Shown: positions 56,174 to 64,000 of the stretch, piece after piece
How positions within the stretch are numbered: position 1 is the first letter of the stretch
How the letters are laid out: each line of letters starts with the position of its first letter
NCBI RefSeq assembly: GCF_900103665.1
Contig: NZ_FNGY01000011.1
Span: 225,897-289,896 of the forward strand
Origin: Pedobacter steynii
GTDB taxonomy: Bacteria > Bacteroidota > Bacteroidia > Sphingobacteriales > Sphingobacteriaceae
Direction of reading: 5' to 3'
Length of the DNA stretch: 64,000 nt
Made by a program: the position numbers and the translations under genes
Notes under the pieces: generated by a model
Seen by the model: only the letters and a program-made list of their open reading frames with translations
Databases searched by the model: none
What the model was told of the DNA's origin: nothing

Positions 56174-57385
56174 TTATCCCTTCATGATCTGATGTCCCAT
56201 TTTATCACGTTTGGTTCTCAGGTATTGTTCATTGTGAACATTGCTTTCAATTTCGATAGAGATATTCTCTAAAATTTCCAGTCCATATCCAATCAGACCG
56301 GCGCGTTTTGTCGGGTTATTAGACATCAATCTCATTTTAGAAATCCCCTGAGCCCTTAATATCTGAGCACCTACTCCATAATCTCTCTCATCACCTTTAA
56401 AGCCCAGTTTAATATTGGCTTCAACGGTATCTAAACCTGCATCCTGAAGATTATAAGAACGTAATTTATTCACCAGTCCAATACCCCGACCTTCCTGGTT
56501 CATATATACAATAAGACCTTTACCTTCTTTATCGATCATTTCCATTGCCTTATGCAACTGCGGGCCGCAATCACAACGGCAGGAGCCGAAAATATCACCA
56601 GTCACACAAGAACTGTGTACCCTTACCATCACCGGCTCATCCGGAAGCCATTCCCCTTTGCGGATCGCCAGGTGGGTTGCTCCGGTATCCAGCTGCGTAT
56701 AAGCCGTCATTTTAAAATCTCCCCAATCTGTAGGAAGATTAACGGTTACTTCTTCTTGTATCAAACTTTCTTTGCTCAACCGATAAGCAATCAGATCCTT
56801 TATAGAAACAATTTTCAATTGATGCTGAGCTGCAATTTTAATCAAATCAGGCAATCTGGCCATCTCTCCATCATCTTTCATGATTTCGACTAAAACCCCT
56901 GCAGGTTCCATTCCAGCCAATCTGGCTAAATCTACAGAAGCTTCCGTATGTCCGGATCTTCTTAAAACGCCTCCATCTTTGGACCTTAGTGGAAAAATAT
57001 GTCCAGGTCTACCTAATTCGGCAGGATCGATATTAGGGTTAATTAACGCCTGAATAGTTTTAGACCTGTCAGAGGCCGAGATTCCGGTAGTACATCCGTA
57101 ACCAATTAAATCAACAGAAACGGTAAAGTTTGTTTCATAAGCTGCAGTGTTCTTTCCAACCATCAGCTCTAACCCAAGTTCATCACAACGCTGTTCCGTT
57201 AAGGCAGCACAGATCAGCCCCCTGCCATAAGTGGCCATAAAGTTAATCACTTCAGGCGTCGCATTTGCAGCAGCGGTCAGGAAGTCGCCTTCATTTTCTC
57301 TATCCTCATCATCAACAACAATAACTACTTTACCAGCTTGTATTTCAGCAATAGCTTCTTCTATTGCATTTAGTTTGATTTCCAT
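56174..57385 (-). CDS. ribBA: Bifunctional 3,4-dihydroxy-2-butanone-4-phosphate synthase/GTP cyclohydrolase II
   Basis: A 403-residue fusion that supplies both precursors of riboflavin. The N-terminal DHBP synthase domain has DDEDRENEGDF and GHIFPLRSKDGGVLRRSGHTEA. The C-terminal GTP cyclohydrolase II domain has zinc cysteines in SSCVTGDIFGSCRCDCG and the catalytic YMNQEGRGIGL. I use the ATG at 57385; the frame extends eight codons to a TTG through a near-consensus -7 box. No FMN riboswitch was seen upstream. Confidence 0.96.
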   Translation of the reverse strand: MEIKLNAIEEAIAEIQAGKVVIVVDDEDRENEGDFLTAAANATPEVINFMATYGRGLICAALTEQRCDELGLELMVGKNTAAYETNFTVSVDLIGYGCTTGISASDRSKTIQALINPNIDPAELGRPGHIFPLRSKDGGVLRRSGHTEASVDLARLAGMEPAGVLVEIMKDDGEMARLPDLIKIAAQHQLKIVSIKDLIAYRLSKESLIQEEVTVNLPTDWGDFKMTAYTQLDTGATHLAIRKGEWLPDEPVMVRVHSSCVTGDIFGSCRCDCGPQLHKAMEMIDKEGKGLIVYMNQEGRGIGLVNKLRSYNLQDAGLDTVEANIKLGFKGDERDYGVGAQILRAQGISKMRLMSNNPTKRAGLIGYGLEILENISIEIESNVHNEQYLRTKRDKMGHQIMKG

Positions 57386-57543
57386 TTTTTGAAATATATC
57401 GATAAACAAACACTAGGATCAGCTGCTTGTTCAGCTATTAAGATTTAAGTACAAAGTTACAACCTTCCCACTCAAATCCATGTGTTCAAATATCATAAAT
57501 AAGTAAGGAATAATTGTCAATATCAGCCCTGCTTCTTAACTGA

Positions 57544-58983
57544 TTAAAGCTTTGCCGGCAGGTTCTTTTTTTTCTTTTTAAATAGGCTTACCAGCAGTTG
57601 CTTAAGGTTATTCACATCAAATAAGGCAGAGTCTACTGTTGCTTTATAAGTAAGGAAAGCTCCTACGGGAGATAAGATAATGATCGCCAGCCAGGGTCCG
57701 AAAAACGGGGCAAGCGTACCTGTTATAGCCGATTTCTCCGCAACAGTGGCAATAATATGATAAATCAAAAAGAAAACAATGGCCATCACTACAGGCAAAC
57801 CCAAGCCCCCTTTTCTAATGATTGCTCCTAATGGGGCTCCAATGAAAAATAGAAGAAGACAAGATGCTGCGAGTGTAAACTTTTTCTGGTATTCGATCTG
57901 AACTTTTATGATATTTCTTACCCTATCGCCATAATCTGCCATTCGGCCCGAAGTTGTTTGTTTGATCGAGTTTGCCTGATCTAAGGCACTTTGGATGATG
58001 CTTAGTTTTTGGTTTACCGGCAATAGGCTCAGTACAGGCTTATTGATCACTTTTTCAGCCGCTTTAACCTTAGTATAACCTTTCACATAGTTATTCTGTT
58101 TAAAGTAACTCGAAACCGTCATCGCTGCAAATTTATTCACACTATCCAGCTCTTTACTTAAAGAGTCTTCTTTTTTAACAAGCCCTTTAAGATTGAGCAT
58201 TTGGGTATTGTTTCTAAAGCCCTGCTCATCTGTCCTGTTCATCTTAAAACTGGAAATGTCAAATTTTTGATCTGTTTCTTTAAACCTCATCCTGGTGAAC
58301 TGCTGTCTGGGGTTGTAAGATGAATTCTGTCCACTGGATTCTTCATATCGGACTCCATTCTTCAGCTTCAAAAGAAGGTTCTTCTCATCACTGGCCATTT
58401 TTCCTTCTTTAGCAATAATGATCTTCGCAATCCCATTATTACTGGTATGGTCATAGATCATAACCCCTTCAAGCGAAACTCCGTCTGAGCCTTTCTTATC
58501 CACCCTGATTGAATACCCCGGAATACTATTATTGAACACCCCTTCTTTAATCAGAAAGGATAATTTTTTATTTCTGATATCCCAGAGTAGAGAGCCGAAC
58601 TTTAAATTGGCCTTTGGCAACATCACATCCGAGAATAAAAAAGAGCCAATTGCAATGAAGCCGATCAGGACCAGCAATGGCATCATTGCTTTTTGCAGTG
58701 ATACCCCCGCCGATTTTATGGCCACCAACTCATAGTTTTCCCCTAAAGTCCCAAAGGTCATAATGGAGGACAGCAAAATAGAAAGTGGCAGGGCCATGGA
58801 AACATTTGCAGCCGAAGCATAATACATCAGTTCCAGGATCACATACCATTCAAAGCCCTTCCCTATTAAATCATCCACGTATTTAAACAGGAAAAACATC
58901 AACAAGATGAACATCACAATAAAAAATGTGACGAAGAAGGGCCTAATAAATGCTTTGAGCAGTAGTAAATGAATCTTTTTCAA
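57544..58983 (-). CDS. LptF/LptG family permease (YjgP/YjgQ)
   Basis: A 479-residue inner-membrane protein with three N-terminal helices (about 10-115), a periplasmic domain, and three C-terminal helices (about 375-455). This is the layout of the LPS-export permeases LptF/LptG that work with the ATPase LptB. It probably extracts lipopolysaccharide from the inner membrane. The start codon appears to be TTG (58983), since no ATG precedes KKIHLLLLKAFIRP. A perfect TACCTTTG box ends four bases before it, so a leaderless transcript is possible. It may also be read from the START-like gene 30 bases upstream. Confidence 0.9.
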   Translation of the reverse strand: MKKIHLLLLKAFIRPFFVTFFIVMFILLMFFLFKYVDDLIGKGFEWYVILELMYYASAANVSMALPLSILLSSIMTFGTLGENYELVAIKSAGVSLQKAMMPLLVLIGFIAIGSFLFSDVMLPKANLKFGSLLWDIRNKKLSFLIKEGVFNNSIPGYSIRVDKKGSDGVSLEGVMIYDHTSNNGIAKIIIAKEGKMASDEKNLLLKLKNGVRYEESSGQNSSYNPRQQFTRMRFKETDQKFDISSFKMNRTDEQGFRNNTQMLNLKGLVKKEDSLSKELDSVNKFAAMTVSSYFKQNNYVKGYTKVKAAEKVINKPVLSLLPVNQKLSIIQSALDQANSIKQTTSGRMADYGDRVRNIIKVQIEYQKKFTLAASCLLLFFIGAPLGAIIRKGGLGLPVVMAIVFFLIYHIIATVAEKSAITGTLAPFFGPWLAIIILSPVGAFLTYKATVDSALFDVNNLKQLLVSLFKKKKKNLPAKL

Positions 58984-58987
58984 TATA

Positions 58988-58995
58988 CAAAGGTA
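58988..58995 (-). promoter_or_regulatory. -7 element upstream of the LptF/G-type gene
   Basis: On the minus strand TACCTTTG matches TAnnTTTG perfectly and ends four bases before the TTG start codon. No -33 element was found at standard spacing. Confidence 0.4.
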
Positions 58996-59013
58996 ATCAA
59001 AGCAAGCGAAAAA

Positions 59014-59394
59014 CTATGCGCCAAGTACACTATGCAAATAGGTAATCTGATTATCCCAAATCAGCGTACGTTCGGCAAGTGTATCTTCAGTAGCAAAATC
59101 TGTAATGGATAAAGCTACATCATTTGTTAATTCGTCCTGAACGATTTCCATCTCAAAATAACAATGAGGTTCATCATCAATCCATTTAAACTTTACCAGT
59201 TTATTCTCTTTAATACTTAAAAGCTTCGCTTTCTGTATTTCGTCATCCCATGTAAATGTATACAGCTGATCACGGAAAATCACATCATCAGCAAACCATT
59301 GAGATAAGCCATTAGGCTCACTAATGAAGCTAAACAAAATACGTGGAGACGACCTCAATTCATATTCTAACGTAAACTTTTTCTTTTCTGACAT
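59014..59394 (-). CDS. START-like domain protein
   Basis: A 126-residue cytosolic protein of the START/SRPBCC superfamily, the Bacteroidota START-like group. It has KFTLEYELRSSPRILFSFI at the N-terminus, then GLSQWFADDV and a C-terminal helix. A hydrophobic-ligand cavity is expected; the ligand is unknown. It precedes the LptF/G-type gene by 30 bases on the same strand and is divergent from the tRNA gene. Confidence 0.88.
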   Translation of the reverse strand: MSEKKKFTLEYELRSSPRILFSFISEPNGLSQWFADDVIFRDQLYTFTWDDEIQKAKLLSIKENKLVKFKWIDDEPHCYFEMEIVQDELTNDVALSITDFATEDTLAERTLIWDNQITYLHSVLGA

Positions 59395-59467
59395 CGATGG
59401 ATCCTTATATTTTGAACTATTAGACTATTTTTTTTAATATTTATTTCTAAAGAAAAGTAATTTATTC

Positions 59468-59475
59468 TATATTTG
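59468..59475 (+). promoter_or_regulatory. -7 element of tRNA-Met
   Basis: TATATTTG is a perfect consensus 24 bases upstream of the tRNA, giving a leader of about 20 bases. Confidence 0.6.
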
Positions 59476-59499
59476 CAACTCTTTAGAAAAAAGACGCCC

Positions 59500-59573
59500 G
59501 GCGGGGTAGCTCAGATGGTTAGAGCGCAGGATTCATAACCCTGAGGTCGGCAGTTCGATCCTGCTCCCCGCTA
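59500..59573 (+). tRNA. tRNA-Met (CAT)
   Basis: A 74-base cloverleaf. The acceptor GGCGGGG pairs with CCCCGCT (G1-U72 wobble, discriminator A). The D-stem is GCTC/GAGC, the anticodon loop TTCATAA gives CAT, and the T-stem GGCAG/CTGCT has loop TTCGATC. The anticodon stem CAGGA/CCCTG has an A-C mismatch at its loop end. CCA is not encoded. The acceptor lacks the initiator-type mismatch, so it is most likely elongator Met; Ile2 (lysidine) is a less likely alternative. Confidence 0.93.
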
Positions 59574-59579
59574 CTTGTT

Positions 59580-59607
59580 AAAAGCTCATCTTCGGATGGG
59601 CTTTTTT
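59580..59607 (+). terminator. Terminator of tRNA-Met
   Basis: AAAGCTCATC and GATGGGCTTT pair (one wobble) around a TTCG tetraloop and are followed by a T run, starting eight bases past the tRNA. Confidence 0.9.
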
Positions 59608-60014
59608 ATGTTTAAACCACTTTATAATCAACGACTTACAACATAACCCTACAAGCAGCTGCCCAATCCAAATACCACACCACCCTTATACGTTTCCCTA
59701 AGAAGTCACCTCAAAGCTCAAACATTTGGCACATTTAATGGCGCAGATTTCCTGCATCCATATTCCTTATCAAACGATGATGCCCCGAATAATTCCCCTC
59801 TTTTTAATCCCGTTCCGAACATTTTACAGAAAAAATCACAGTTTCAATATACAATTTTTAAACTGTTCTTCTAAAAATAGTAAAATTGATCATAAAGGCC
59901 GGATTACCATTCCCGGTAAAAAAGATCAGCGGAATAGCTGAGGAGTTTTGAGTCAGGCCACATAAACCCTGAGCAGTTTATCACTACCTGAAGATAGATC
60001 GGGAATATCGGATT
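59608..60014. other. 407-base region without recognised gene
   Basis: It follows the tRNA terminator and precedes the stop of the AT-rich lipoprotein gene. One 71-codon frame (59726-59941, +) lacks a credible start context or domain. No integrase fragment and no repeat of the tRNA 3' end were found. Confidence 0.5.
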
Positions 60015-60569
60015 TTATATTTTAATCTTTACTTTTTTAAATTCTCCGTTTTCATCCTCTTCCCATTGATTTTCCCCAATTAAATAATAACCACCTCTTT
60101 CTTTGACTATTCGATTCTCAAAATCCTGACTTTCTGATATAAACGCTTTGGTTTTAGCGATTTCATTCCATTTTCTGCCTTTAAATGACCAAACAGAAAT
60201 ATTATTCCAGTAACCTTCCCTGGTTCTGGAAAAAATTATTATTTCATTTGCTTTGTCATTATTCAAATCTTCAGTTTGAGCGATAAAAACTCCCAAACTT
60301 TGATCAAAACTTATTTTGGGAATGCCATCTGTAAATTCAATTTTTATAAAACAATTATTTTCTCCACATTCAATTTCATCGGTTTCTATATTTCGTATAA
60401 AACTTATAAATGCAGTATCACCCTTCTTGTCATCATTGACATCACCAACAAAAAAATTTCTATTTTCTATTTCAATTTTTGTTTGAACAGTTTCTTTCGC
60501 TTTTTTAGTTTCACAACCAAAAATCACTAAAAGGAAAAGTAAAAATCTATATTTCATATCAAATTTCAT
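60015..60569 (-). CDS. AT-rich lipoprotein with FG-GAP-like calcium motifs
   Basis: A 184-residue lipoprotein with a short signal peptide and lipobox VIFGC. Two Dx[DN]xDxxxD-type segments, GDVNDDKKGDTAFI and EDLNNDKANEIIIF, are of the kind found in FG-GAP/VCBS beta-propeller repeats. Function is unknown. The gene is visibly AT-richer than its neighbours (line 60241-60300 is 18 G/C of 60), which suggests recent acquisition. Two starts are possible: ATG 60569 (A-rich upstream, used here) or ATG 60557, which gives a more compact signal peptide. Confidence 0.7.
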   Translation of the reverse strand: MKFDMKYRFLLFLLVIFGCETKKAKETVQTKIEIENRNFFVGDVNDDKKGDTAFISFIRNIETDEIECGENNCFIKIEFTDGIPKISFDQSLGVFIAQTEDLNNDKANEIIIFSRTREGYWNNISVWSFKGRKWNEIAKTKAFISESQDFENRIVKERGGYYLIGENQWEEDENGEFKKVKIKI

Positions 60570-60799
60570 TTTTTATATCGTTCCGCTAAACCGACGACTA
60601 ACGCATTTATATCCCAGGCATTTTGAAAATAAGTGCCCTAAACAAGCTAGTTTTATTTTATGGCTAGCTATTTTGTGAGGGGCTAAATTAATATTTTCTT
60701 AGGCAGATATTCATTATTTATGTACAGAAGCTTCTATAGTGTACTTTTACAGGATAGAAATGAACCTTCTTTTTGTAACTCGTGCCCCAAACCATATTT

Positions 60800-61756
60800 A
60801 TGAAATCAATATTATTTTTTTTACTATTAACGTCTACATTCCTCAATACCTCTTATGCACAAAACGACGATGAGTATCTAAAAAAGACTACCATCAGCTA
60901 CACCATATTAGAGGCCCGCAATCTCATTATTTCCGGGCCTTTTGACGCGCAAAAAGCGCTGTTAAAATTATTCCCAGGTAAATATTACAACATTACAAAA
61001 AAGTCCGGATATCAAAATGAATTAATCAATTGGGACATCAAAACACCTAACAGGAAATCTTATACCGATGTAAATGGAGAGCAGGGAGACCTGCTATTCC
61101 CATTTGAAAGAGGTGTAGCCACCCGCTTAATGAATGTGATGGACTTCAAAGACTCCACAGGATTACAATATAAAGTCATCAGCTTTAATCATTCCGAATA
61201 TGATGAGGAAGGGCTTCAGACCTCTAGATTTACAGGTGGACTATTAGGGTTGGCCAAGTTTGCTTTAACAAAAGAAGGATGGAAATTAAGAATATTTCAA
61301 CCAGCTATTGGCGGTTATGGAGCATTTTCAAATTGTCCTACTCCCAAGCCATTATTGATTGGGGAAGATCAATATGCTTTTATGATTGAACACCTGAATG
61401 GCGGGGGTGGCGGCCCCTTTTATGGCGCGTTATTTCTCATTGCCGGGAGCAATGGTACCTACCAGCAAATTATGTCCTCATATGGCGTAAAAAAGACAAC
61501 GGGAGCAGATGAAGAGCAGCCTGCGTCCTGGTCAAGTGAGTACTCAGTTCCTCTAAGTAAGAAGAAATACTTCCGGGATATCATCGTAACAACTAAGGGA
61601 AGCTATACTTCAACAGATCGTGAAGGTCTTCCTGAATCAGTTTCTGCTAAGATCAAGCCAGGCAAAAAAGGAAAGTATACCATTACAACGCGATATATCT
61701 ACAAAGGCAGCAAAGGATATGAAGCTCAACTCCCTGCTACTATTGTTGTAAATTAG
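60800..61756 (+). CDS. Secreted protein of unknown function
   Basis: A 318-residue exported protein with signal peptide MKSILFFLLLTSTFLNTSYAQ. It is mostly polar, with a glycine-rich loop EHLNGGGGGPFYGALFLIAGSNG and a basic C-terminal third. Neither catalytic motif nor known domain is recognised. The ATG at 60800 is preferred over the GTG at 60782 because it starts the signal peptide cleanly. It ends nine bases from the convergent subtilase gene. Confidence 0.7.
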   Translation: MKSILFFLLLTSTFLNTSYAQNDDEYLKKTTISYTILEARNLIISGPFDAQKALLKLFPGKYYNITKKSGYQNELINWDIKTPNRKSYTDVNGEQGDLLFPFERGVATRLMNVMDFKDSTGLQYKVISFNHSEYDEEGLQTSRFTGGLLGLAKFALTKEGWKLRIFQPAIGGYGAFSNCPTPKPLLIGEDQYAFMIEHLNGGGGGPFYGALFLIAGSNGTYQQIMSSYGVKKTTGADEEQPASWSSEYSVPLSKKKYFRDIIVTTKGSYTSTDREGLPESVSAKIKPGKKGKYTITTRYIYKGSKGYEAQLPATIVVN

Positions 61757-61765
61757 GCCGGAGCG

Positions 61766-63529
61766 TTATTTCTTTTTAGAATAGGTCGCTGCCAATTTTA
61801 AGGCTTCATAAGCATTCACAATACCTCCACTGACACAAAGTTCAGAGAATACCGCTCTGGTGTTCTCTCCTCTTTCATTGGTTAATTTCACCTTCTGTAC
61901 AACTTTAGTAACTGATTTCATAATGATTTCCCGTATTTGCGGAGCGGTTAATTCCGGATAATAGCTTAAAATCAACGCAGCCAGTCCGGAAACAACCGGA
62001 GCAGCCATACTTGTACCATCCAATTCTTCATATTTAGAACCAGGCACAGTAGAATTAATCATGAATCCCGGAGCAAAAACATCAACATTGTACTTTCCAT
62101 AGTTTGAGAAAGAGGCTTTCAACGTGGCATCATTCTTATAAGCGCTTGCGCCTACTTCGATCCAGTTTGTAGCGTGAGGGAGTTTAAATTTAGCGGAATC
62201 AAGAGCTGGCTTTACATTCGTACGTACACCTGGGCGTCCCATTCCCTGATTTTGCATCTGGCTATTCAAAGGTCTGAACGGTATGGGTTTTGGTGCCGAC
62301 TCTTCCATTTTTTTCTTATGCGCGATTGCTTCAGGGCTATCATAATATTTATTAGGATAGTTCTCCTCCAAATCAACGTTTAAGTTATCATTACCAGCAG
62401 CATGAACCAATAACACCCCCTTTTCTTCCGCATACTTTACGGCTTCATCTACAACCTCTTTGTTCCATTTATAACTCTTACCGAAACTCATATTAATTAC
62501 CTTTGCACCATTGTCGACAGCATATCTGATGCCATTGGCAACATCTTTATCTCTTTCATCACCCTCAGGAACTACACGAATGCCCATTATACTCACATAA
62601 TCGGCAACGCCATTGATGCCAATCGTATTCTTCCTATTTGCGCCTATAATTCCTGACACATGCGAGCCATGCTCCGCATTTGGCCCCATGACATCGTTAT
62701 TTCCATAGAATTTCTCTCTTGCATTTGAATAATCATCTCCAACCAGTTCAGCCCGCTGGTCATATTTAGGATTAAGGTTATATTTCAACATGACATCATA
62801 CTGCTTATAAGCGTCTTTTATTTCCTTATGAAATTTCTCAATTCCCCCGCTTTCTTTAGCCCCGGATCTAATGATCTTTTTAACCTGCTCCTCCATTTCA
62901 TCATCCGCTTTATACCCATCTATATCCTCAAGCGAAGGGATTGTCTTTTTATGAATCAGTGCCACGGAATCCATTATTTTATTAATTGCAAACACCACTC
63001 TAAACGTTTGATCTGCTTCATCGTATTTTTTACCGAACTCTGCCGTAACTTTGGTATACAATTCAAATTCTTTCTTTTGAACGCTGTCAAGCACAGTCGA
63101 TTTTATAGTAGAGCGATATTTTGGTACATATTCTCTATAAATCCTAACCAATTCCAGGTTATCATAAGCCAGATTTCCTTTCTTAGATCCGATAAAATTC
63201 CACCCGTGGACATCATCAATGTATCCATTTCCATCATCGTCAATACCATTCCCGGGAACCTCTTTCTTATTCGTCCACAAAATATCCTTTAGATCCTCAT
63301 GATTGACGTCAATGCCACCGTCAATTACGGCTACAATAATCTTCTGTTTAGGTTTTCTATCCTTAAGCAACTCCTTGTATGCTTTTTCAGTGCTGATTCC
63401 AAAGTAACCATCCTGAACAAGGTCCAGATTGAACCAATTGGCGGGAAGCTTAACATCTTTACTCTGCGCGTAAACAGAGGCATTAGCTGATAAAAGGAGT
63501 GCTGTAAAAAATAATTGCCTGAATCTCAT
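61766..63529 (-). CDS. Secreted S8 family serine peptidase (subtilase)
   Basis: A 587-residue exported subtilisin-like protease. The signal peptide ends near YAQ (22). The catalytic triad is Asp70 (VAVIDGGID), His287 (EHGSHVSG) and Ser507 (GTSMAAP), with oxyanion Asn380 (AAGND). The Asp-to-His spacing is very large because of an insert (about 115-280) of mostly helical, charged sequence after the calcium-like loop DDDGNGYIDD. No C-terminal sorting domain is seen, so it is probably periplasmic. It is a single gene between the unknown secreted protein and the rRNA operon. Confidence 0.93.
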   Translation of the reverse strand: MRFRQLFFTALLLSANASVYAQSKDVKLPANWFNLDLVQDGYFGISTEKAYKELLKDRKPKQKIIVAVIDGGIDVNHEDLKDILWTNKKEVPGNGIDDDGNGYIDDVHGWNFIGSKKGNLAYDNLELVRIYREYVPKYRSTIKSTVLDSVQKKEFELYTKVTAEFGKKYDEADQTFRVVFAINKIMDSVALIHKKTIPSLEDIDGYKADDEMEEQVKKIIRSGAKESGGIEKFHKEIKDAYKQYDVMLKYNLNPKYDQRAELVGDDYSNAREKFYGNNDVMGPNAEHGSHVSGIIGANRKNTIGINGVADYVSIMGIRVVPEGDERDKDVANGIRYAVDNGAKVINMSFGKSYKWNKEVVDEAVKYAEEKGVLLVHAAGNDNLNVDLEENYPNKYYDSPEAIAHKKKMEESAPKPIPFRPLNSQMQNQGMGRPGVRTNVKPALDSAKFKLPHATNWIEVGASAYKNDATLKASFSNYGKYNVDVFAPGFMINSTVPGSKYEELDGTSMAAPVVSGLAALILSYYPELTAPQIREIIMKSVTKVVQKVKLTNERGENTRAVFSELCVSGGIVNAYEALKLAATYSKKK

Positions 63530-63897
63530 TTGAAATTGCTTTTATAAATTAACGTAAAATACAATAATACGGTTTTATTGTATCAGGGATCAAGTTTTAG
63601 CATATTTTAACAATAAATAAGGCTCAGGCCTCAGCGCTGGTACAACTGACCAAATATGATCTTCCCGCAAAGTTCTTCTGTCAAAGGAGATGAAAATCTT
63701 GAAAGCAGCAAGCTAATCAGCTTCAGGAAGTTGCGGCTACAGTAGCCCAAAGGCTTAAGTGCTGCATGAAGATCCGTGATTGCGGGAACCAGCAAAGATC
63801 TTTAGCCTAACGGGAAATTCTCCGCACCGTAGTATAAAAACAATGATTTCAAAAATCTATAAACGAATCCAGGAATAAAAAAGCTGATAAACAAGAA
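63530..63897. other. 368-base spacer between subtilase gene and rRNA terminator
   Basis: Bases 63530-63600 are AT-rich and probably hold the subtilase promoter. Bases 63631-63801 keep an open minus-strand frame of 56 codons without an ATG, and are more GC-rich than usual spacers. It could be a gene remnant or a structured RNA. Nothing firm is recognised. Confidence 0.4.
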
Positions 63898-63923
63898 AAG
63901 CCTGTAGTTTTCACTACAGGCTT
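63898..63923 (-). terminator. Terminator of the rRNA operon
   Basis: AAGCCTGTAG (63898-63907) pairs perfectly with CTACAGGCTT (63914-63923). On the minus strand it follows the 5S gene by about ten bases and has the T-rich tail TTTTCTT. Confidence 0.8.
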
Positions 63924-63933
63924 ACTTTAAGAT

Positions 63934-64000
63934 TTGGCACCGACCTACTCTCCCACGTGTTACCGCAGTACCATCGGCTCTGGTGGGCTTGACTTCTCTG
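63934..64000 (-). rRNA. rrf: 5S ribosomal RNA, 3' part
   Basis: The minus strand reads the conserved 5S 3' half, including GATGGTACTGCGG and GGGAGAGTAGGTCGGTGCC. The gene is cut by the window end, so only about the last 65 bases are present. The exact mature 3' end (63934-63937) is approximate. It shows that an rRNA operon lies to the right, transcribed toward this window. Confidence 0.92.

Noticed and set aside
57386..57543. FMN riboswitch before ribBA
   Set aside because: The upstream sequence is short and AT-rich, without the conserved RFN-element helices.
59574..60014. Integrase gene or attachment-site repeat at tRNA-Met
   Set aside because: No recombinase motif is encoded and no copy of the tRNA 3' end recurs downstream within the window.
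1..64000. CRISPR array, insertion sequence or prophage
   Set aside because: No regularly spaced repeats, transposase motifs, terminal inverted repeats or phage structural genes were seen on either strand.

Overview
The window looks like chromosomal DNA of a Bacteroidota bacterium, most likely a Pedobacter-type member of the Sphingobacteriaceae (inference from gene content). Supporting signs are: two SusC/SusD pairs; Bacteroidota-only families (DUF5683, DUF3098, START-like, OMP_b-brl_3 receptor); near absence of Shine-Dalgarno sequences; and many perfect copies of the Bacteroidota -7 promoter element TAnnTTTG in front of genes. Base composition is moderate to AT-rich. No CRISPR array, phage, insertion sequence or recognisable defence system was seen.

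Region by region. (1) 1-16231 is accessory. An Ldh2-type dehydrogenase (+) faces a long minus-strand run made of two tandem, paralogous ROK-regulator/SusC/SusD modules. The downstream module is followed by a redoxin and a protein joining a haem-c motif to a PHM-like copper monooxygenase. No glycoside hydrolase lies beside either pair. (2) 16373-20779 is a minus-strand housekeeping run: parA, parB, DUF5683, dapB, lepB. (3) 20963-30105 is mixed: FMN reductase, small hypothetical, peptide-type ABC binding lipoprotein, TonB-type receptor, and a GH29 fucosidase/GH3 glucosidase operon. (4) 30306-35039 holds leuS, a CLC antiporter resembling the fluoride-exporting subclass, and a small lipoprotein. 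(5) 35349-43852 (+) holds ftsX, DUF3098, uppP, truB, YitT, ribF, an unknown secreted protein, a CPA2 antiporter and DUF2157. (6) 43858-50450 holds a LysE exporter and uvrA (-), then an ECF sigma factor, a 63-residue protein, nth and recA (+), so three DNA-repair genes cluster here. (7) 50467-59394 holds tsaD with a 59-residue membrane protein, a TamB-like giant, ribBA, an LptF/G permease and a START-like protein. (8) 59468-64000 holds tRNA-Met, an AT-rich lipoprotein, an unknown secreted protein, a subtilase and the 3' end of a 5S rRNA gene on the minus strand.

How the parts work together: the SusC/SusD pairs, TonB-type receptor and periplasmic enzymes form an uptake and degradation layer in the envelope. 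The ROK regulators probably control the SusC/SusD modules through a 15-base element found at the same place in front of both susC genes. The remainder is core metabolism, envelope building, translation, chromosome segregation and repair.

The observations most worth following are the SusCD-redoxin-copper/haem oxidase locus, the duplicated ROK-SusCD modules with their shared operator-like element and a decayed start codon, an inverted-repeat cluster over the recA promoter, a likely ATT start for the TamB-like gene, and promoters placed so close to start codons that leaderless mRNAs are implied.
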